Below, piece after piece: positions 36,101 through 45,810 of a stretch of DNA of 53,642 nucleotides (positions are counted from its first letter, which is position 1; each line of letters starts with the position of its first letter). Under the pieces are notes generated by a model. The model was not told the DNA's origin, ran no database searches, and was given only the letters and a program-made list of their open reading frames with translations. The stretch is from Chromatiales bacterium (lineage in GTDB: Bacteria; Pseudomonadota; Gammaproteobacteria; Granulosicoccales; Granulosicoccaceae): positions 1-53,642 of the forward strand of contig JAHDHK010000006.1 of the NCBI GenBank assembly GCA_020631335.1, given 5' to 3'. Both the position numbers and the translations under genes were made by a program.

Positions 36101-37610
36101 GAACTGGAAACGGGGTGTCATCGCCCATTGACCCGATCGCTTCCTGAGCATCTTCTGCGAGTACGCGCAGAATCTGATCACGTTCTTCAAACGTGACGCC
36201 AAACATTTTTTCGAAACGGTTGAGCACAGCATCGTCAAACGGCGGAGTGGCCGGTGGAGCGTCGCGCAGTCTGGAACGAAGGTGTCGCGAGTGTCTTTGT
36301 AACCAGCGCGCGTAAGGACGCCTGGTTTTCAGCATGGTATCTATCTCTTCGGGATAGAGGATCTCGGCGGTTTCAGTGTCTACGGCGAACATCTGACCGG
36401 GTTTAACCCGGCCTTTACTGACAACTTCCCCCGGATCGTAGTCCCATACCCCGATCTCAGAGGCGAGTGTAATCATGCGATCACGGGTGATGACATATCG
36501 TGCCGGTCGCAGGCCGTTGCGATCGAGAACACACGATGCATATCGACCGTCAGTCAGCACAACGCCGGCGGGTCCGTCCCAGGGCTCCATATGCATGGAG
36601 GCAAACTCAAGCCAGGCACGCATATCGGCATCAGTTGAATTCATGTTGTGCCAGGCGGGCGGCAGTAACAGCCGCATGGCTCTGAAGATATCCATGCCTC
36701 CGGCCATCAGCACTTCGAGCATATTGTCGAGTGACATTGAGTCTGATCCGCCCATCGACACCAGCGGCATCAGTTCTTTCAGTTCAGGCAGCAGCTCACT
36801 GTGAAACTTGGTGGCACGTGCATTCGCCCAGTTGCGATTGCCGCGAATTGTGTTGATCTCTCCATTGTGTGCAAGATATCGAAACGGCTGGGCAAGGCGC
36901 CACTGCGGCAGTGTGTTGGTGGAAAAACGCTGATGAAAAACGGCAATACGCGATGTGAGCATCGGGTCGTTGAGATCGGGGTAAAACTCGGGCAGACGAT
37001 CGGGCATCATCAGGCCCTTGTACAAAATAACGTCTGCAGATAAAGAGCAAACGTAGAACTCCGGGTCTTCTTCGCGCAGCGCTATTTCGGTTTTACGGCG
37101 GGCAACAAACAGATTGCGATTAAATTCATCGACGTCCATGTGAGGTGGTGCGCTGACGTAGACCTGCTCGATTACGGGCAGGCGTTTTTGCGCTTCGTGA
37201 CCGCAGGCTTCGCGGTTCACCGGCACCAATCGCCATCCATCGACTGACAATCCACGCGCGTTGATTTCTTTCCCTAAAAGCACCCTGGCTCGACTGGCTT
37301 TTTTCTCTTGCGGGTTGAGAAATACCATGCCCACACTGAAATTACGGCCGACGGTAAAACCGCATTCCTCAGCTTTGCTGCGTAAAAACCTGACGGGTTT
37401 TTTGAGCAGAAGTCCGCAGCCATCGCCGGATTTGCCGTCGGCGGCAACCGCGCCGCGATGCGTCATTCTGGCCAGGGCGTTAATGGCCGTTTTTACCAGT
37501 TTATGGCTGGCTTCACCGTCGATTTGGGCGATCAGGCCGAAACCACAATTGTCGTGCTCGAAGTCGGGTCGGTACAGACCGACCTGTGCAAGTCTGTCGA
37601 GTGAATTCAT
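33132..37610 (-). CDS. gltB: Glutamate synthase (NADPH) large subunit GltB
   Basis: The 1492-residue protein converts 2-oxoglutarate and glutamine to two glutamates. The N-terminal 21 residues are a propeptide; Cys22 ([10 protein letters not shown]) is the nucleophile of the glutaminase domain. The central domain and the FMN-binding TIM barrel follow ([31 protein letters not shown]). The 3Fe-4S cluster cysteines lie near residues 1113-1124 ([12 protein letters not shown]). The C-terminal beta-helix has repeated glycine-rich turns ([12 protein letters not shown] and later). The length is normal for the bacterial large subunit. The partner gltD is not adjacent but about 13.6 kb away, separated by pil, aro and mrcA genes. 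Confidence 0.97.
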   Translation of the reverse strand: MNSLDRLAQVGLYRPDFEHDNCGFGLIAQIDGEASHKLVKTAINALARMTHRGAVAADGKSGDGCGLLLKKPVRFLRSKAEECGFTVGRNFSVGMVFLNPQEKKASRARVLLGKEINARGLSVDGWRLVPVNREACGHEAQKRLPVIEQVYVSAPPHMDVDEFNRNLFVARRKTEIALREEDPEFYVCSLSADVILYKGLMMPDRLPEFYPDLNDPMLTSRIAVFHQRFSTNTLPQWRLAQPFRYLAHNGEINTIRGNRNWANARATKFHSELLPELKELMPLVSMGGSDSMSLDNMLEVLMAGGMDIFRAMRLLLPPAWHNMNSTDADMRAWLEFASMHMEPWDGPAGVVLTDGRYASCVLDRNGLRPARYVITRDRMITLASEIGVWDYDPGEVVSKGRVKPGQMFAVDTETAEILYPEEIDTMLKTRRPYARWLQRHSRHLRSRLRDAPPATPPFDDAVLNRFEKMFGVTFEERDQILRVLAEDAQEAIGSMGDDTPFPVLSTRVRSLYENFRQQFAQVTNPPIDPLRESIVMSLETCIGAEKNLFSETVDHSRRLLVRSPVLSRVKFETLIAMNDEPEYHHVQIDLNYDPQSKSLEQAIIDIADKAVAAVQERAVIIVLDDRNISHDKVPVHALMATGAVHHRLIESGLRCDANIVVATGTARDPHHIAVLLGYGATCIFPYLAYESIQGLVRRNEINNRDALSLEQNYRKGVNKGLLKVLSKMGISTIASYRGAQLFEAVGLHEEVINRCFTGTVSRIQGAGFDDILQDTRLLARDAFNDLKKVSQGGLLKYIDGGEYHAYNPDVVNRLQTAVSTGNFDDYKIYADTVDQRAPAALRDMLDLKTAGEPLPLDQVEPAESIIKRFDSAGMSLGALSPEAHETLAEAMNLLGARSNSGEGGEDPKRYNSPKNSKIKQVASGRFGVTAQYLVNAEVIQIKIAQGAKPGEGGQLPGHKVNEMIATLRYSMPGVSLISPPPHHDIYSIEDLAQLIFDLKQVNPKALVSVKLVAEAGVGTIAAGVAKAYADLITISGYDGGTGASPLTSVKYAGSPWELGLSETHQILRANNLRERIRVQTDGGLKTGLDVIKAALLGAESFGFGTGPMIAMGCKFLRICHLNNCATGVATQHRILRHKHFHGNVDKVANYMRFIAEDVRHYMAALGAHELNELIGRTDLLEAKPGNTAKQQKLDLAPLLSDGGVPREAPRYCTQKHNRPFDRAELAAEMLDTCKEAIENKSGGRFHFRVKNIHRSIGANLSGAIAGRHGNLGMSEQPIDLHLTGTAGQSFGVWNAGGLHLHLEGDANDYVGKGMAGGKIVIKPPAGSRFDSHLTTIVGNTCLYGATGGEFYASGLGGERFAVRNSGATAVIEGVGDHGCEYMTGGCVAVLGETGVNFGAGMTGGFAFVFDQHNQFVDRYNHEMIEIQRVHPESMEAYRHVLESLLIRHVEETGSEWGQELVDNFYSLSARFWLVTPKAAELSALLSNLKRAA

Positions 37611-37826
37611 CAGGGGTAGTCAGATCCAGTATGGATACATCAGGAGCAATAAACGGGGCAGTTCGGCTACGAGGAGAAAAAATCAGCGAATCCATCCGTC
37701 CGGCCCGCCATGGCAATGCCGGGGGCGTCAGATTGGATTGCAGACCGGGAGGCGTTAAGACGGCGAATTGACTGCCTGCCTGTGCCGATAACCGACGCGC
37801 ATGAGTACGCGCCGGTACCGGGAAAC

Positions 37827-39896
37827 TTATTGCCCTTTGATGGTCGCCTGTAGGTCACCGATCGGGCGAATCCAGACACCGAACTGTTTTGCTTCGCGAG
37901 GCATACTTTCAACTGCTGCCGCCGCTTCGTCGCGCGTGTCGTACAGGCCGCTAAGCAGTCCGAACACCGGATTTTTACTGTTGGTGGTTAGAAAAGGATA
38001 GATCGCCACAGGGTCGGTAGCCGGCAGTGTCTGTGCGAGTTCGATGATGTAACCGCGCTCGCGGGAGGTGGCAAGTTGTACAGTAAATTTGCCTGCTTCC
38101 TGAAACAGCACCCAGCGCTCGTTTTCGACTGCGCGGGCAATAGCCGGTGCGGCATCGACGGTGTCGACTTCCAGTGCCACACCGTTGGAGTCGGTCAGTG
38201 CCGTTTGCACCGGTACCGCTATGCCACCGTTGTCAGTGTCGTTGCTGACGGCTGCGGCGTCAGTGTCGAGTTCATCAGCGACAGGTGCCGGGGTGGATTC
38301 GGGCCCGGCCGCGGTAGTGATTGCTCCGGGGATATTGACTTCGACCGATTCGGGGAGTGCCTGTGCTGTGCCCTGGCCGATAGACTGTGCCAGTGTATCG
38401 GCGGTATTGGCTCTGTTGCTGTCAGCAACGGCGGATGCATCGGATGAAATCTGCTCTGCTCGCTGCGAAACAGTATCGTTTACTGTGTTGAGCAGTTCAG
38501 CACCGGCATCGACGGTGTTTTCGGTGGTTTCCCGGACAGCAGCAACGGTGCTTTCTGCCGCTTCGCTGACAGTGTCGGCCGGGGCTGCAACAATCTCGGT
38601 AACCGTTTCCTGACCCTGCGGGGCTGTCTCAGCGACCGACTCGGTGATCGGGTTCGGTTGCTCTGATTGTGCGATCGGCTGATCTTCCGGCTTTAACAGA
38701 TCATCTGTGCCTGCCGGTTGTTCTGTGGTGCCGGCACTGCCGACGATCAGATTATTACCGGAATCACTGCCGGGTAATGTATCTGAATCCGGATTAACGG
38801 TGAGGGTGTCCTGCGGCTGGTTGACAGCGAGCGGATCATTTTCTGCAATCACAACGCCGGTGTTGGCAGTGGATTCATCAGGGGCGATAGCAACCATCGC
38901 AGAGTCTGTGTCATTGGCGGCTGCTGAATCGTTAACTACCACCGGCGTGGAGTCTACTCTTACTACAGGTTCGGGGTCGCCGCCGACGAAAAACATCGAC
39001 AATCCCCAGGCGATTAAGCCAACAGCGGCTGTGCCCATCGCAACCAGCGGCCATCCCAGTGCAGACAGGAATCCGGCGCCGCTGCTTTTCTGTGGCGCGG
39101 CTGCGTATACCTTGTTCAGGTAATCTGCAGCGGCAACATTGACTCTTCCGGGTAATCCCTCTGATTCACGAAGCACTTTAGTCACTGCTTTATCAGTGAA
39201 GGGAAAGGCGTCGGTGAAGCCGGCCTGCTTGAGCCTTGAAGAGAGATAATCGGGAATACGTGACTCGTCGAGCGGCAGTAAAGTAGTGGTGGTGGGGTCA
39301 AAAGTACCTTCATCGAATTCATCTGCGAGCGCGTTGAGTTCGTCCGCGAGTAACGGCTCACCGACCAGCAGTAGGCGGGCGGTGGGTTCGTCGCTGTCGT
39401 TGATGAACGCGGGCATCAGATTGATGAGCTCGGCCACTTCTTCTATCGGTGCATTGTGCGCGTCGTCTATGGCGAGTACGACGGCAGTTTTTTCATCTGC
39501 GAGTTGATCAAAAAGCGGAGTCAGGTCGTCGATGTAGTCATGAACTGACTCGTACTCAGCAGCTTCGCCGGCCAGCTGATACTGCACAGCGGCAAGAAAA
39601 GCAAGGGAAGAGAAATTGTCATCACCTTTGGCAACGAAGGGTTTTAAATTACTTTTGCAGTGTTTGAATAACTGCGAGACAAATACTGATTTGCCAACGC
39701 CGGGTTCGCCGATAAGCAGGTGCAGCGATTGTCCAAAGCGAAGTTTTTGTTCCAGTGACGCTCTGATTTTTTGCGAGGTGGTGTCAGAGAACCTGCCCAG
39801 CTTTTTGTTTTCGACAAACGGCTGTTCTGTCAGTCCGAGTTCCGAGAGAGTGTCATCCTTCAGACGAGCTTCGCTGATAGATTGATCTACTGCCAT
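37827..39896 (-). CDS. DamX-like AAA+ ATPase with SPOR domain
   Basis: The 689-residue protein has an N-terminal AAA/ExeA-type ATPase domain (Walker A GEPGVGKS at 63-70, Walker B VVLAIDDAHN). One transmembrane helix lies near residues 280-304, and a long low-complexity acidic/alanine-rich periplasmic linker follows. It ends in a C-terminal SPOR peptidoglycan-binding domain (WVLFQEAGKFTVQLATS to GVWIRPIGDLQ). In E. coli damX sits between aroB and dam; in Pseudomonas a homologue sits between aroB and gltB, as here. DamX binds denuded glycan at the septum. Unlike E. coli DamX, this one keeps an apparently functional ATPase domain, and the cytoplasmic side may power or sense an envelope process. 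Confidence 0.85.
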   Translation of the reverse strand: MAVDQSISEARLKDDTLSELGLTEQPFVENKKLGRFSDTTSQKIRASLEQKLRFGQSLHLLIGEPGVGKSVFVSQLFKHCKSNLKPFVAKGDDNFSSLAFLAAVQYQLAGEAAEYESVHDYIDDLTPLFDQLADEKTAVVLAIDDAHNAPIEEVAELINLMPAFINDSDEPTARLLLVGEPLLADELNALADEFDEGTFDPTTTTLLPLDESRIPDYLSSRLKQAGFTDAFPFTDKAVTKVLRESEGLPGRVNVAAADYLNKVYAAAPQKSSGAGFLSALGWPLVAMGTAAVGLIAWGLSMFFVGGDPEPVVRVDSTPVVVNDSAAANDTDSAMVAIAPDESTANTGVVIAENDPLAVNQPQDTLTVNPDSDTLPGSDSGNNLIVGSAGTTEQPAGTDDLLKPEDQPIAQSEQPNPITESVAETAPQGQETVTEIVAAPADTVSEAAESTVAAVRETTENTVDAGAELLNTVNDTVSQRAEQISSDASAVADSNRANTADTLAQSIGQGTAQALPESVEVNIPGAITTAAGPESTPAPVADELDTDAAAVSNDTDNGGIAVPVQTALTDSNGVALEVDTVDAAPAIARAVENERWVLFQEAGKFTVQLATSRERGYIIELAQTLPATDPVAIYPFLTTNSKNPVFGLLSGLYDTRDEAAAAVESMPREAKQFGVWIRPIGDLQATIKGQ

Positions 39897-40140
39897 GGTG
39901 TCTACCCGGTCTTTGTTAAGTGTGCCCGCATTACCTGTTCAGTGCATCGCTGTGTTGTGTTGGCGCCTGGAGCATAAGCCCTTTTAATGCAAGGCATTCA
40001 GTTGCGCGTGTAAACAAGTGAACGGTCAGGTAAAATTGCGCCAAGTGTAGAGTAGACGGTTCGTCACGGCAACGCTGCATGGCGGGCGTAACGATGTTTA
40101 ATAGGAATGCGCCTGAAATACTCTTTGACGTTGATATTCG

Positions 40141-41703
40141 TTACTTGTTAAGAGTTTGATACAACGTTTGTCGCAATCGTTCCGGATCAAACGTACTGCT
40201 GAGGAATGACGCGCCTACATCGTTCATTAACACCAGAGTCAGGACGTTATCGCGTACCTTTTTGTCGCGATACATCAATTCGATAAATTGCTCACTTGTC
40301 ATGTCTGCGGGTGGTGCGATCGGCAGTCCGGTGCGTTCAAAGGTCTCTTTGATGCTTTGAACCACGTTTTCGGCGAGGTGTCCGGAGTCTGCCGAGAAGC
40401 GAGCTGCCATGCACATGCCGGCAGCAATAGCCTCTCCGTGCAGCCAGTTGCCATAGCCGGCCGCAGTTTCGATAGCATGTCCGAAGGTGTGCCCTAAATT
40501 CAGCAGGGCGCGTTGTCCCGCTTCGCGCTCATCGGCGGCGACAATCCTGGCCTTGTTAGCGCAGCAACGCGTGACTGTGTAGGCGAGTTTTTCGACGTCG
40601 AGTGACAGCAGCTCAGCAAGGTTGTCATCGACCCAGTGGTAGAACTCCGCATCGTCGATGAGTCCGTATTTGATGACTTCAGCCATACCGGCCCGCAATT
40701 CGCGCTCGGGCAGTGACTTCAGCGTGTTCATGTCGGCGATCACGCAGGCGGGTTGATGAAAGGCGCCGATCATGTTTTTGCCCAACGGGTGATTGACGCC
40801 GGTTTTACCACCGACAGAGGAATCGACCTGGGCGAGCAGGGTTGTAGGAACCTGGATAAAACTGACGCCTCGTTGGAAGGTAGCCGCGGCAAAACCACAG
40901 ATATCGCCGACAACCCCGCCACCGAGTGCGATGAGGGTGCTGTTTCGATCGAAGCGATTGTGCATAAGCACATCGTAGATCCGGCTGACCGAGTCGGTTG
41001 TTTTATGCTGTTCGCCGGCCGGCAGGGTAACCGACAGGCATTGATAGTCCGACAGCAGTGATTTCATTGCTGCCAGATAGTGTTTCTCGGTGTTGTCATC
41101 ACAGACGATCAGGACATTTGTGCCACGTATGTGTTTACGGTACAACTCGGCATCATCAATGATGCCGCTGGCAATATAGATCGGATAGCTGCGACTACCC
41201 AGGTCGACCTGCAGTGGATTCTTGTCGACCACACGGCGGTGGCTCTGGCGGCTGGTGCTGACGTGAATGTGGGCACAGGCACGGTAGATAGGATCACGGT
41301 GCCGGTTCATTTCGAGCAGGATCTCGCGGGCATTTTTGTTTTTTAAGAGCGGCCTTGAGTCGTTGCGCGAGGTGCGTTCTATTTGTACGTCAATGTTGAC
41401 GTCGAGAAATACGACGGTGCCACGGCTTTTTATACGTTGTCGATTTTCCTGCCGCAGTACGGCGCCTCCGCCGGTGGCAATGATAGCGTCGTCTTTGCGG
41501 GTCAGGCAGTCGATCATGCGTGCTTCGCGCAGGCGGAAACCGACTTCACCTTCAAAGTCAAAAATGGTGGGAATGTCGACGCCACAGGCGGCTTCAATTT
41601 CGCGGTCGCTGTCGTAGAAGGGGCGTTTCAGCCGTCTGGCGAGTTGTCGACCGACGGTGGTTTTGCCGGCACCCATCGGTCCGATCAGAATAATGCTGGC
41701 CAT
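40141..41703 (-). CDS. aroKB: Fused shikimate kinase / 3-dehydroquinate synthase (AroK-AroB)
   Basis: One 520-residue frame covers two enzymes of aromatic amino acid synthesis. Residues 1-161 are shikimate kinase: Walker A GPMGAGKTT (8-16), DSDREIE for shikimate and magnesium, and GGGAV with RPLL lid. Residues about 162-520 are dehydroquinate synthase, starting VDLGSRSYPIYI and containing GGGVVGDICGFAAATFQRG, QVPTTLLAQVDSSVGGKTGVN-type segment, EVIKYGLI, NLGHTFGHAIE and HGEA for zinc and NAD. AroK lacks about a dozen C-terminal residues relative to E. coli (173), and the junction VVDKNPLQVDLG has no linker. The usual neighbours are separate aroK and aroB; here the fusion lies after pilQ. Confidence 0.92.
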   Translation of the reverse strand: MASIILIGPMGAGKTTVGRQLARRLKRPFYDSDREIEAACGVDIPTIFDFEGEVGFRLREARMIDCLTRKDDAIIATGGGAVLRQENRQRIKSRGTVVFLDVNIDVQIERTSRNDSRPLLKNKNAREILLEMNRHRDPIYRACAHIHVSTSRQSHRRVVDKNPLQVDLGSRSYPIYIASGIIDDAELYRKHIRGTNVLIVCDDNTEKHYLAAMKSLLSDYQCLSVTLPAGEQHKTTDSVSRIYDVLMHNRFDRNSTLIALGGGVVGDICGFAAATFQRGVSFIQVPTTLLAQVDSSVGGKTGVNHPLGKNMIGAFHQPACVIADMNTLKSLPERELRAGMAEVIKYGLIDDAEFYHWVDDNLAELLSLDVEKLAYTVTRCCANKARIVAADEREAGQRALLNLGHTFGHAIETAAGYGNWLHGEAIAAGMCMAARFSADSGHLAENVVQSIKETFERTGLPIAPPADMTSEQFIELMYRDKKVRDNVLTLVLMNDVGASFLSSTFDPERLRQTLYQTLNK

Positions 41704-41761
41704 AGTGTTGCGGTGGACTTTGTTAACCCAACACTACAGTATTTCGACGTATTTTTCAGAC

Positions 41762-41793
41762 AAAAAAACCGCGCTTTGAGGCGCGGTTTTTTT
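41762..41793. terminator. Bidirectional Rho-independent terminator after pilQ
   Basis: ACCGCGC (41768-41774) pairs with GCGCGGT (41781-41787) around a six-base loop, flanked by seven A on the left and seven T on the right. On the minus strand it lies between the pilQ stop (41881) and the aroKB start (41703). It therefore ends the pilMNOPQ transcript and makes aroKB a separate unit. Confidence 0.9.
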
Positions 41794-41880
41794 GTTTGCT
41801 ACCAGGCAGCGGTGCTTCGCTGCTGTTAGCTTTGAACAGCGTGTTGTATTAACAGCGCTGTGTTGTCCGGCGTTGAAATA

Positions 41881-44034
41881 TCAGTTGCCGATGGTATCGC
41901 TGTCTTTGATGATCTTCGGTGTGACGAACACGAGCAGTTCGGACTTTTCGTCTTCGCTCAGGTTGTGCTGGAAGAGTCTGCCGACCAGTGGCAGATCACC
42001 GAAGAATGGCACCTGGTTACGCTGAGTCAGCGTAGTCTGTTCGTAGATGCCACCCAGTACAAGCGTCTCACCGTTTGCGACCAGCACCTGCGTGTTAACT
42101 TCGCGGGTATTGATGCTCGGGATACCGCCGGTCACTTCGCCGCGTGAATCCTTGTTGACAGTCAGATCCATGATGATTCGCTCATCAGGAGTGATCTGAG
42201 GCTTCACTCGCAAACTCAACACCGCCTTTTTGAAAGAGACCGAGGTTGCACCGCTCGATGCGGCTTCCTGGTAAGGAATTTCGATACCCTGTTCGATGTA
42301 GGCTTCATGCTGATTGGCGGTGATTACCCGTGGACTTGACACCACTTCGCCTCGACCTTCTGCCTGCATCGCGGAGAGTTCGAGTTCAAGCAGTGTGCCG
42401 AAGGGGAGTTTTGCCAGAGCAAGGCCCAGTGAGCCAGCCTTGTCCACTGCCGGCAGGTTAACGTTAAAGCGATCAAATCCCGGTGTTTCGTTTTCCAGCA
42501 GCGCCTGTGCAGCTGAAGAGCTACCGCTGATGACGCCACCTTCGTTGTCGCCGTTAGTGGTATCTCTGCTGACGCCGAAGCGTACGCCCATTTCGCGATC
42601 AAAGTCATCGCTTGCGATCACGATACGCGATTCAATCAGAACCTGCTGTACCGGTATGTCCAGTCGGGTGACCAGAGCGCGGACTTTACCCAGCACATCG
42701 GAGGTGTCATTGACGAGCAGGGTATTGGTGCGATCATCGATGGTGACGTTGCCTCGTTCAGACAGTACGCCACCGGTTTCAGATTTAAGTATGGCGGCGA
42801 CTTCTTCAGCCTTTGCGTAGTTCACCTGCACGAACTCGGTACGCAGTGGCTCCAGTTCAATTGCCTTTTGTGCGGCTTCACGTTCTGCGGTTTCACGTGC
42901 GGCTATTTCTTCAGCCGGTGCCACCATAATTACGTTACCTGAAGCGCGTTTATCCAGACCTTTGGTGCGCAGAATAATGTCCAGTGCCTGATCCCATGGT
43001 ACATCTTTGAGTCGCAGGGTGACTTTGCCGGCAACACTGTCACTGACGACGATGTTGAGATCGGTGAAGTCGGCCAGCAGCTGTAGTACCGAGCGTACTT
43101 CGATGTCCTGGAAGTTTAACGAGAGTTCTTCACCGCTGTAGCGACCTTTGCCGGTTAAAGACGAAGGTGCGACGGCAACCTTTCGAGGTGCCGGTGTCGA
43201 GAAATCTACGTTGGGTTTAGGTGCTTCGTAAGTGATGTCATCCACTTTCGGCATTGGTGCCATTTCAACCGTGGATGGCGTGGCGTCATCGATGGTTTCC
43301 TGCAGCGGTGCGCCGGTTCTGACATCGATTAGCGGGGAGTCTGCAGTGGCTGGCTCCGGTACGCTCTCCTGCATCAGGATTTCGGCCGGGCTCGCCTCTT
43401 TCTGGTAATCGAGTGGCAGGCTGGAAGGCAGTTCGAGAACAACGCCTCCGTCATCCGGTGCGACAAGCTCATCGCTGCCGTCGACCAGTAATTCGTCGTC
43501 ACCGGCGGGGAGCATTACATCGGCTTCGCCCTGTGCGTCAGTATCACCATCAACGGTCACTCTTAGGATGTTGCCGTCAATCTGTGTTTCATAGTCAGAC
43601 ATCTGCTCAAGATTCAACACCAGTCTGGTACGGTCATTGGCTTCGACGATGCTGACGCTTTCGACGTTGCCGCCACCGACGGCCACTACGCGCTTATTAA
43701 GAGCGTTGGTTGTGCCCATCAGGTCGATAGCTATTCGAGCCGGGTAGTCGATTTGAAACGAGCTGGTCTCTGTTACAGATTCGCTTAGTTTAAAAGCGAT
43801 TTCCTGTTGGTTGCCAGGAAGTGTCGTGTAACTGACATCCTGTAGCGTGGCCGCTATTGAGGTCGAAACAAGTGCTTGCGCACCTATTGCGAATGCCAGC
43901 AGCCGCATCTTACCCAAGTGATTGATTCGGGCTGAGCCGTTACTGACGGGTAGGTCGCAGGCTGATGGTTTAATCACCGTTTTTCTCCGTCGCATGGTTC
44001 TGTTGTTCGTTGCTTTGCCAGTCTTCGCGATCAT
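41881..44034 (-). CDS. pilQ: Type IV pilus outer-membrane secretin PilQ
   Basis: The 717-residue protein forms the outer-membrane channel for the pilus. It contains an N-terminal signal peptide (probably MRLLAFAIGAQALVSTSIA, starting at residue 43), one AMIN domain (about 63-160), a long linker, the STN domain (LSLNFQDIEVRSVLQLLAD), a secretin N domain (QVNYAKAEEVAAIL) and the C-terminal secretin core (VLIESRIVIASDDF, PFFGDLPLVGRLF, ELLVFVTPKII). The coordinates use the ATG overlapping the pilP stop (ATGA). That would give a 42-residue leader before the signal peptide, so an internal start near 43908 is possible. It completes the pilMNOPQ alignment complex. Confidence 0.95.
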   Translation of the reverse strand: MIAKTGKATNNRTMRRRKTVIKPSACDLPVSNGSARINHLGKMRLLAFAIGAQALVSTSIAATLQDVSYTTLPGNQQEIAFKLSESVTETSSFQIDYPARIAIDLMGTTNALNKRVVAVGGGNVESVSIVEANDRTRLVLNLEQMSDYETQIDGNILRVTVDGDTDAQGEADVMLPAGDDELLVDGSDELVAPDDGGVVLELPSSLPLDYQKEASPAEILMQESVPEPATADSPLIDVRTGAPLQETIDDATPSTVEMAPMPKVDDITYEAPKPNVDFSTPAPRKVAVAPSSLTGKGRYSGEELSLNFQDIEVRSVLQLLADFTDLNIVVSDSVAGKVTLRLKDVPWDQALDIILRTKGLDKRASGNVIMVAPAEEIAARETAEREAAQKAIELEPLRTEFVQVNYAKAEEVAAILKSETGGVLSERGNVTIDDRTNTLLVNDTSDVLGKVRALVTRLDIPVQQVLIESRIVIASDDFDREMGVRFGVSRDTTNGDNEGGVISGSSSAAQALLENETPGFDRFNVNLPAVDKAGSLGLALAKLPFGTLLELELSAMQAEGRGEVVSSPRVITANQHEAYIEQGIEIPYQEAASSGATSVSFKKAVLSLRVKPQITPDERIIMDLTVNKDSRGEVTGGIPSINTREVNTQVLVANGETLVLGGIYEQTTLTQRNQVPFFGDLPLVGRLFQHNLSEDEKSELLVFVTPKIIKDSDTIGN

Positions 44035-44582
44035 TCGTCATTACCTAGCGCTAACTGAGCGTCACGTTGTATCCAGCCGCTGATTCCATCGGGAACCAGT
44101 TCAACCAGAATGATTTCATTTTCTGAGATGTCTGTAATTTTGCCGTGATTCTGTCCGGCATAGTTGCCGGGCTGAACGCGATGAATCGTACCGTCGGGGT
44201 CCTGAATCAATGCCCAGCTGGTACTGCGTTGCTGCAGAAGGCCGACCATTTTCAAGGCATCGAGCGGAAAGCCTTCTAGGGCTTCGCGGCGGCGCTGAGC
44301 GCTTGGACGCGGACCACTTGAAGAAGCGCTGGACTCGATCACGATGTCCACGTTTGGCTTGAACGGATCTCTGAGATTGGTTTCCGAGTATGCGAAAGAC
44401 TCGTACTGTACAAAGTCGGGAAGCGGATCGACACGACCCTGGTGCTTTAACTTGGTTTCTGCCACAAAGCGCTCTAGGTCGCTCATGTCACTGTCGCAGC
44501 CTGCCAGCAATGCTGCGCCGGTAAGCGCGACAGCGAGCTTGGGTAACCAGGCAAAACGGGGAGGGGAATTTACTGGTTTCAC
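44031..44582 (-). CDS. pilP: Type IV pilus inner-membrane lipoprotein PilP
   Basis: The 183-residue protein has a signal peptide ending in a lipobox (TGAALLAGCDSD), so it is anchored by lipid to the inner membrane. Its disordered segment ESFAYSETNLRDPFKP carries the typical DPF motif of PilP, and the C-terminal beta domain (about 105-180) contains LKMVGLL and WALIQDPDGTIHRVQPGNY-type sequence. PilP binds PilN/PilO and PilQ. It ends by overlapping pilQ by four bases and starts three bases after pilO, so all are translated from one message. Confidence 0.93.
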   Translation of the reverse strand: MKPVNSPPRFAWLPKLAVALTGAALLAGCDSDMSDLERFVAETKLKHQGRVDPLPDFVQYESFAYSETNLRDPFKPNVDIVIESSASSSGPRPSAQRRREALEGFPLDALKMVGLLQQRSTSWALIQDPDGTIHRVQPGNYAGQNHGKITDISENEIILVELVPDGISGWIQRDAQLALGNDE

Positions 44583-44585
44583 GCC

Positions 44586-45227
44586 TTACGCCTCGTCTTC
44601 TTCTAAGTAGCGGTAAGTGGTAGCAGTCAGATCGAGCTTAAGCTTCTGTTGCCGTCTGCTGTTTGATTGCGAGTCACTGCCTTCATCACCGGCGGGGGTG
44701 ATCTGCATATCGTGCAGGGTGACAATCCTGGGTAACGCTGCCAGGCCACTGACAAAATTTCCGAACTGGTGATAGTTACCGGTCACACTGATCTTGATCG
44801 GATACTCCACATAAAACTCTCGGGCAACTTCCTGGCCGGGTTTAAAGAACTCGACCTCGAGGCCTGCTGCCACACTGGTTTGCGATAGATCTATCAGCAG
44901 ACTTTCAATATCTGTTTTATTAGGCAGCTGGCGAAGCATAACGTTGAACGTTCGCTTCATTTCACCGAGCTGTTCAACATAGGCTTCACGGTTTGCCGCT
45001 TTCGATTGGGTTTGATCGAATTGCGTCTTGAGGTCGCTTTCTTTCGAAGCGATGATGTCAAGCCGTTCGAACTTGGGTTTAACAACAAACCACATACCGC
45101 CTACAACTAATACGGTAAACAACAGTGCCAGCACGATTGCCCTGATGGCTAATGGTGCACTGCCGATCTTTTTAAGATCATCTTGATCCAGGTTTTGCAG
45201 ATCTGAAAATGCTTGTCCGATATCCAT
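44586..45227 (-). CDS. pilO: Type IV pilus alignment protein PilO
   Basis: The 213-residue protein has one N-terminal membrane helix (around residues 27-48, LAIRAIVLALLFTVLVVGG), a periplasmic coiled coil (LDIIASKESDLKTQFDQ) and a C-terminal ferredoxin-like domain with VEYPIKISVTGNYHQFGNFV, typical of PilO. It forms a heterodimer with PilN and bridges to PilP and PilM. The ten-base gap to pilN and three-base gap to pilP show operon organisation. Confidence 0.94.
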   Translation of the reverse strand: MDIGQAFSDLQNLDQDDLKKIGSAPLAIRAIVLALLFTVLVVGGMWFVVKPKFERLDIIASKESDLKTQFDQTQSKAANREAYVEQLGEMKRTFNVMLRQLPNKTDIESLLIDLSQTSVAAGLEVEFFKPGQEVAREFYVEYPIKISVTGNYHQFGNFVSGLAALPRIVTLHDMQITPAGDEGSDSQSNSRRQQKLKLDLTATTYRYLEEDEA

Positions 45228-45237
45228 GGTAACCCCT

Positions 45238-45810
45238 CTATTCTTCGCTTGCAGCGAGTTGGGTATCGTCGGCTGGAGCCACGGATTGCGACAGGCCCAG
45301 TTTGAAAGTACTTACACCGCTGTTGGTTTCTGATTGAATCACTTCGAGACCGGGCTGCTTAAACCAGTCCGATGCATCGAGGTTACGCATCAGTGTGGAA
45401 ACACGAGCGTTTGAGTCGGCGCGTCCCTCCAGTGAGAGGCGGTCTTCGCTTTGCTTCATCGATTTCAGATACACACCTTCGGGTACGCGTTCGGCGAGTT
45501 CCTGAAAGGTATGAACCACCTGAGGTCGTTTGGTCTGAAGCTCTTGAATAATATCCATGCGAGCGAGCAGATTTGATTTGGTGGATTCGAGCTCCTCGAT
45601 CTCTTTCAACTCTGCTTTGAGTTTGTTGATCTCCTGTTCCATGTAGCTGTTGCGCGCTTCCTGATGCTCGATCTTGCCTTGAGCGAACTTGGATCCCACA
45701 AAAACAACACCGGCTGCGACTATTGCAGTAAACAATGCAGTGACGCCGAATTGCTGTGTTTGCAGGCGGCGTTGTTCTTCACGCCAGGGGAGTAGATTAA
45801 TCTTTGCCAT
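45238..45810 (-). CDS. pilN: Type IV pilus assembly protein PilN
   Basis: From the ATG at 45810 the product has 190 residues and the signature PilN cytoplasmic N-terminus MAKINLLPWREEQRR, whose NLLPWR segment inserts into PilM. One transmembrane helix (about 23-42, FGVTALFTAIVAAGVVFVG), a coiled coil and a ferredoxin-like periplasmic domain follow. The longer open frame to 45900 lies antisense-free inside the pilM end and is not conserved. The start overlaps the pilM TAA by one base. Confidence 0.95.
   Translation of the reverse strand: MAKINLLPWREEQRRLQTQQFGVTALFTAIVAAGVVFVGSKFAQGKIEHQEARNSYMEQEINKLKAELKEIEELESTKSNLLARMDIIQELQTKRPQVVHTFQELAERVPEGVYLKSMKQSEDRLSLEGRADSNARVSTLMRNLDASDWFKQPGLEVIQSETNSGVSTFKLGLSQSVAPADDTQLAASEE

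Noticed and set aside
38161-38613. 150-codon plus-strand frame antisense to the DamX-like linker
   Set aside because: It mirrors the low-complexity alanine/serine linker of the real gene; the bias alone explains it.
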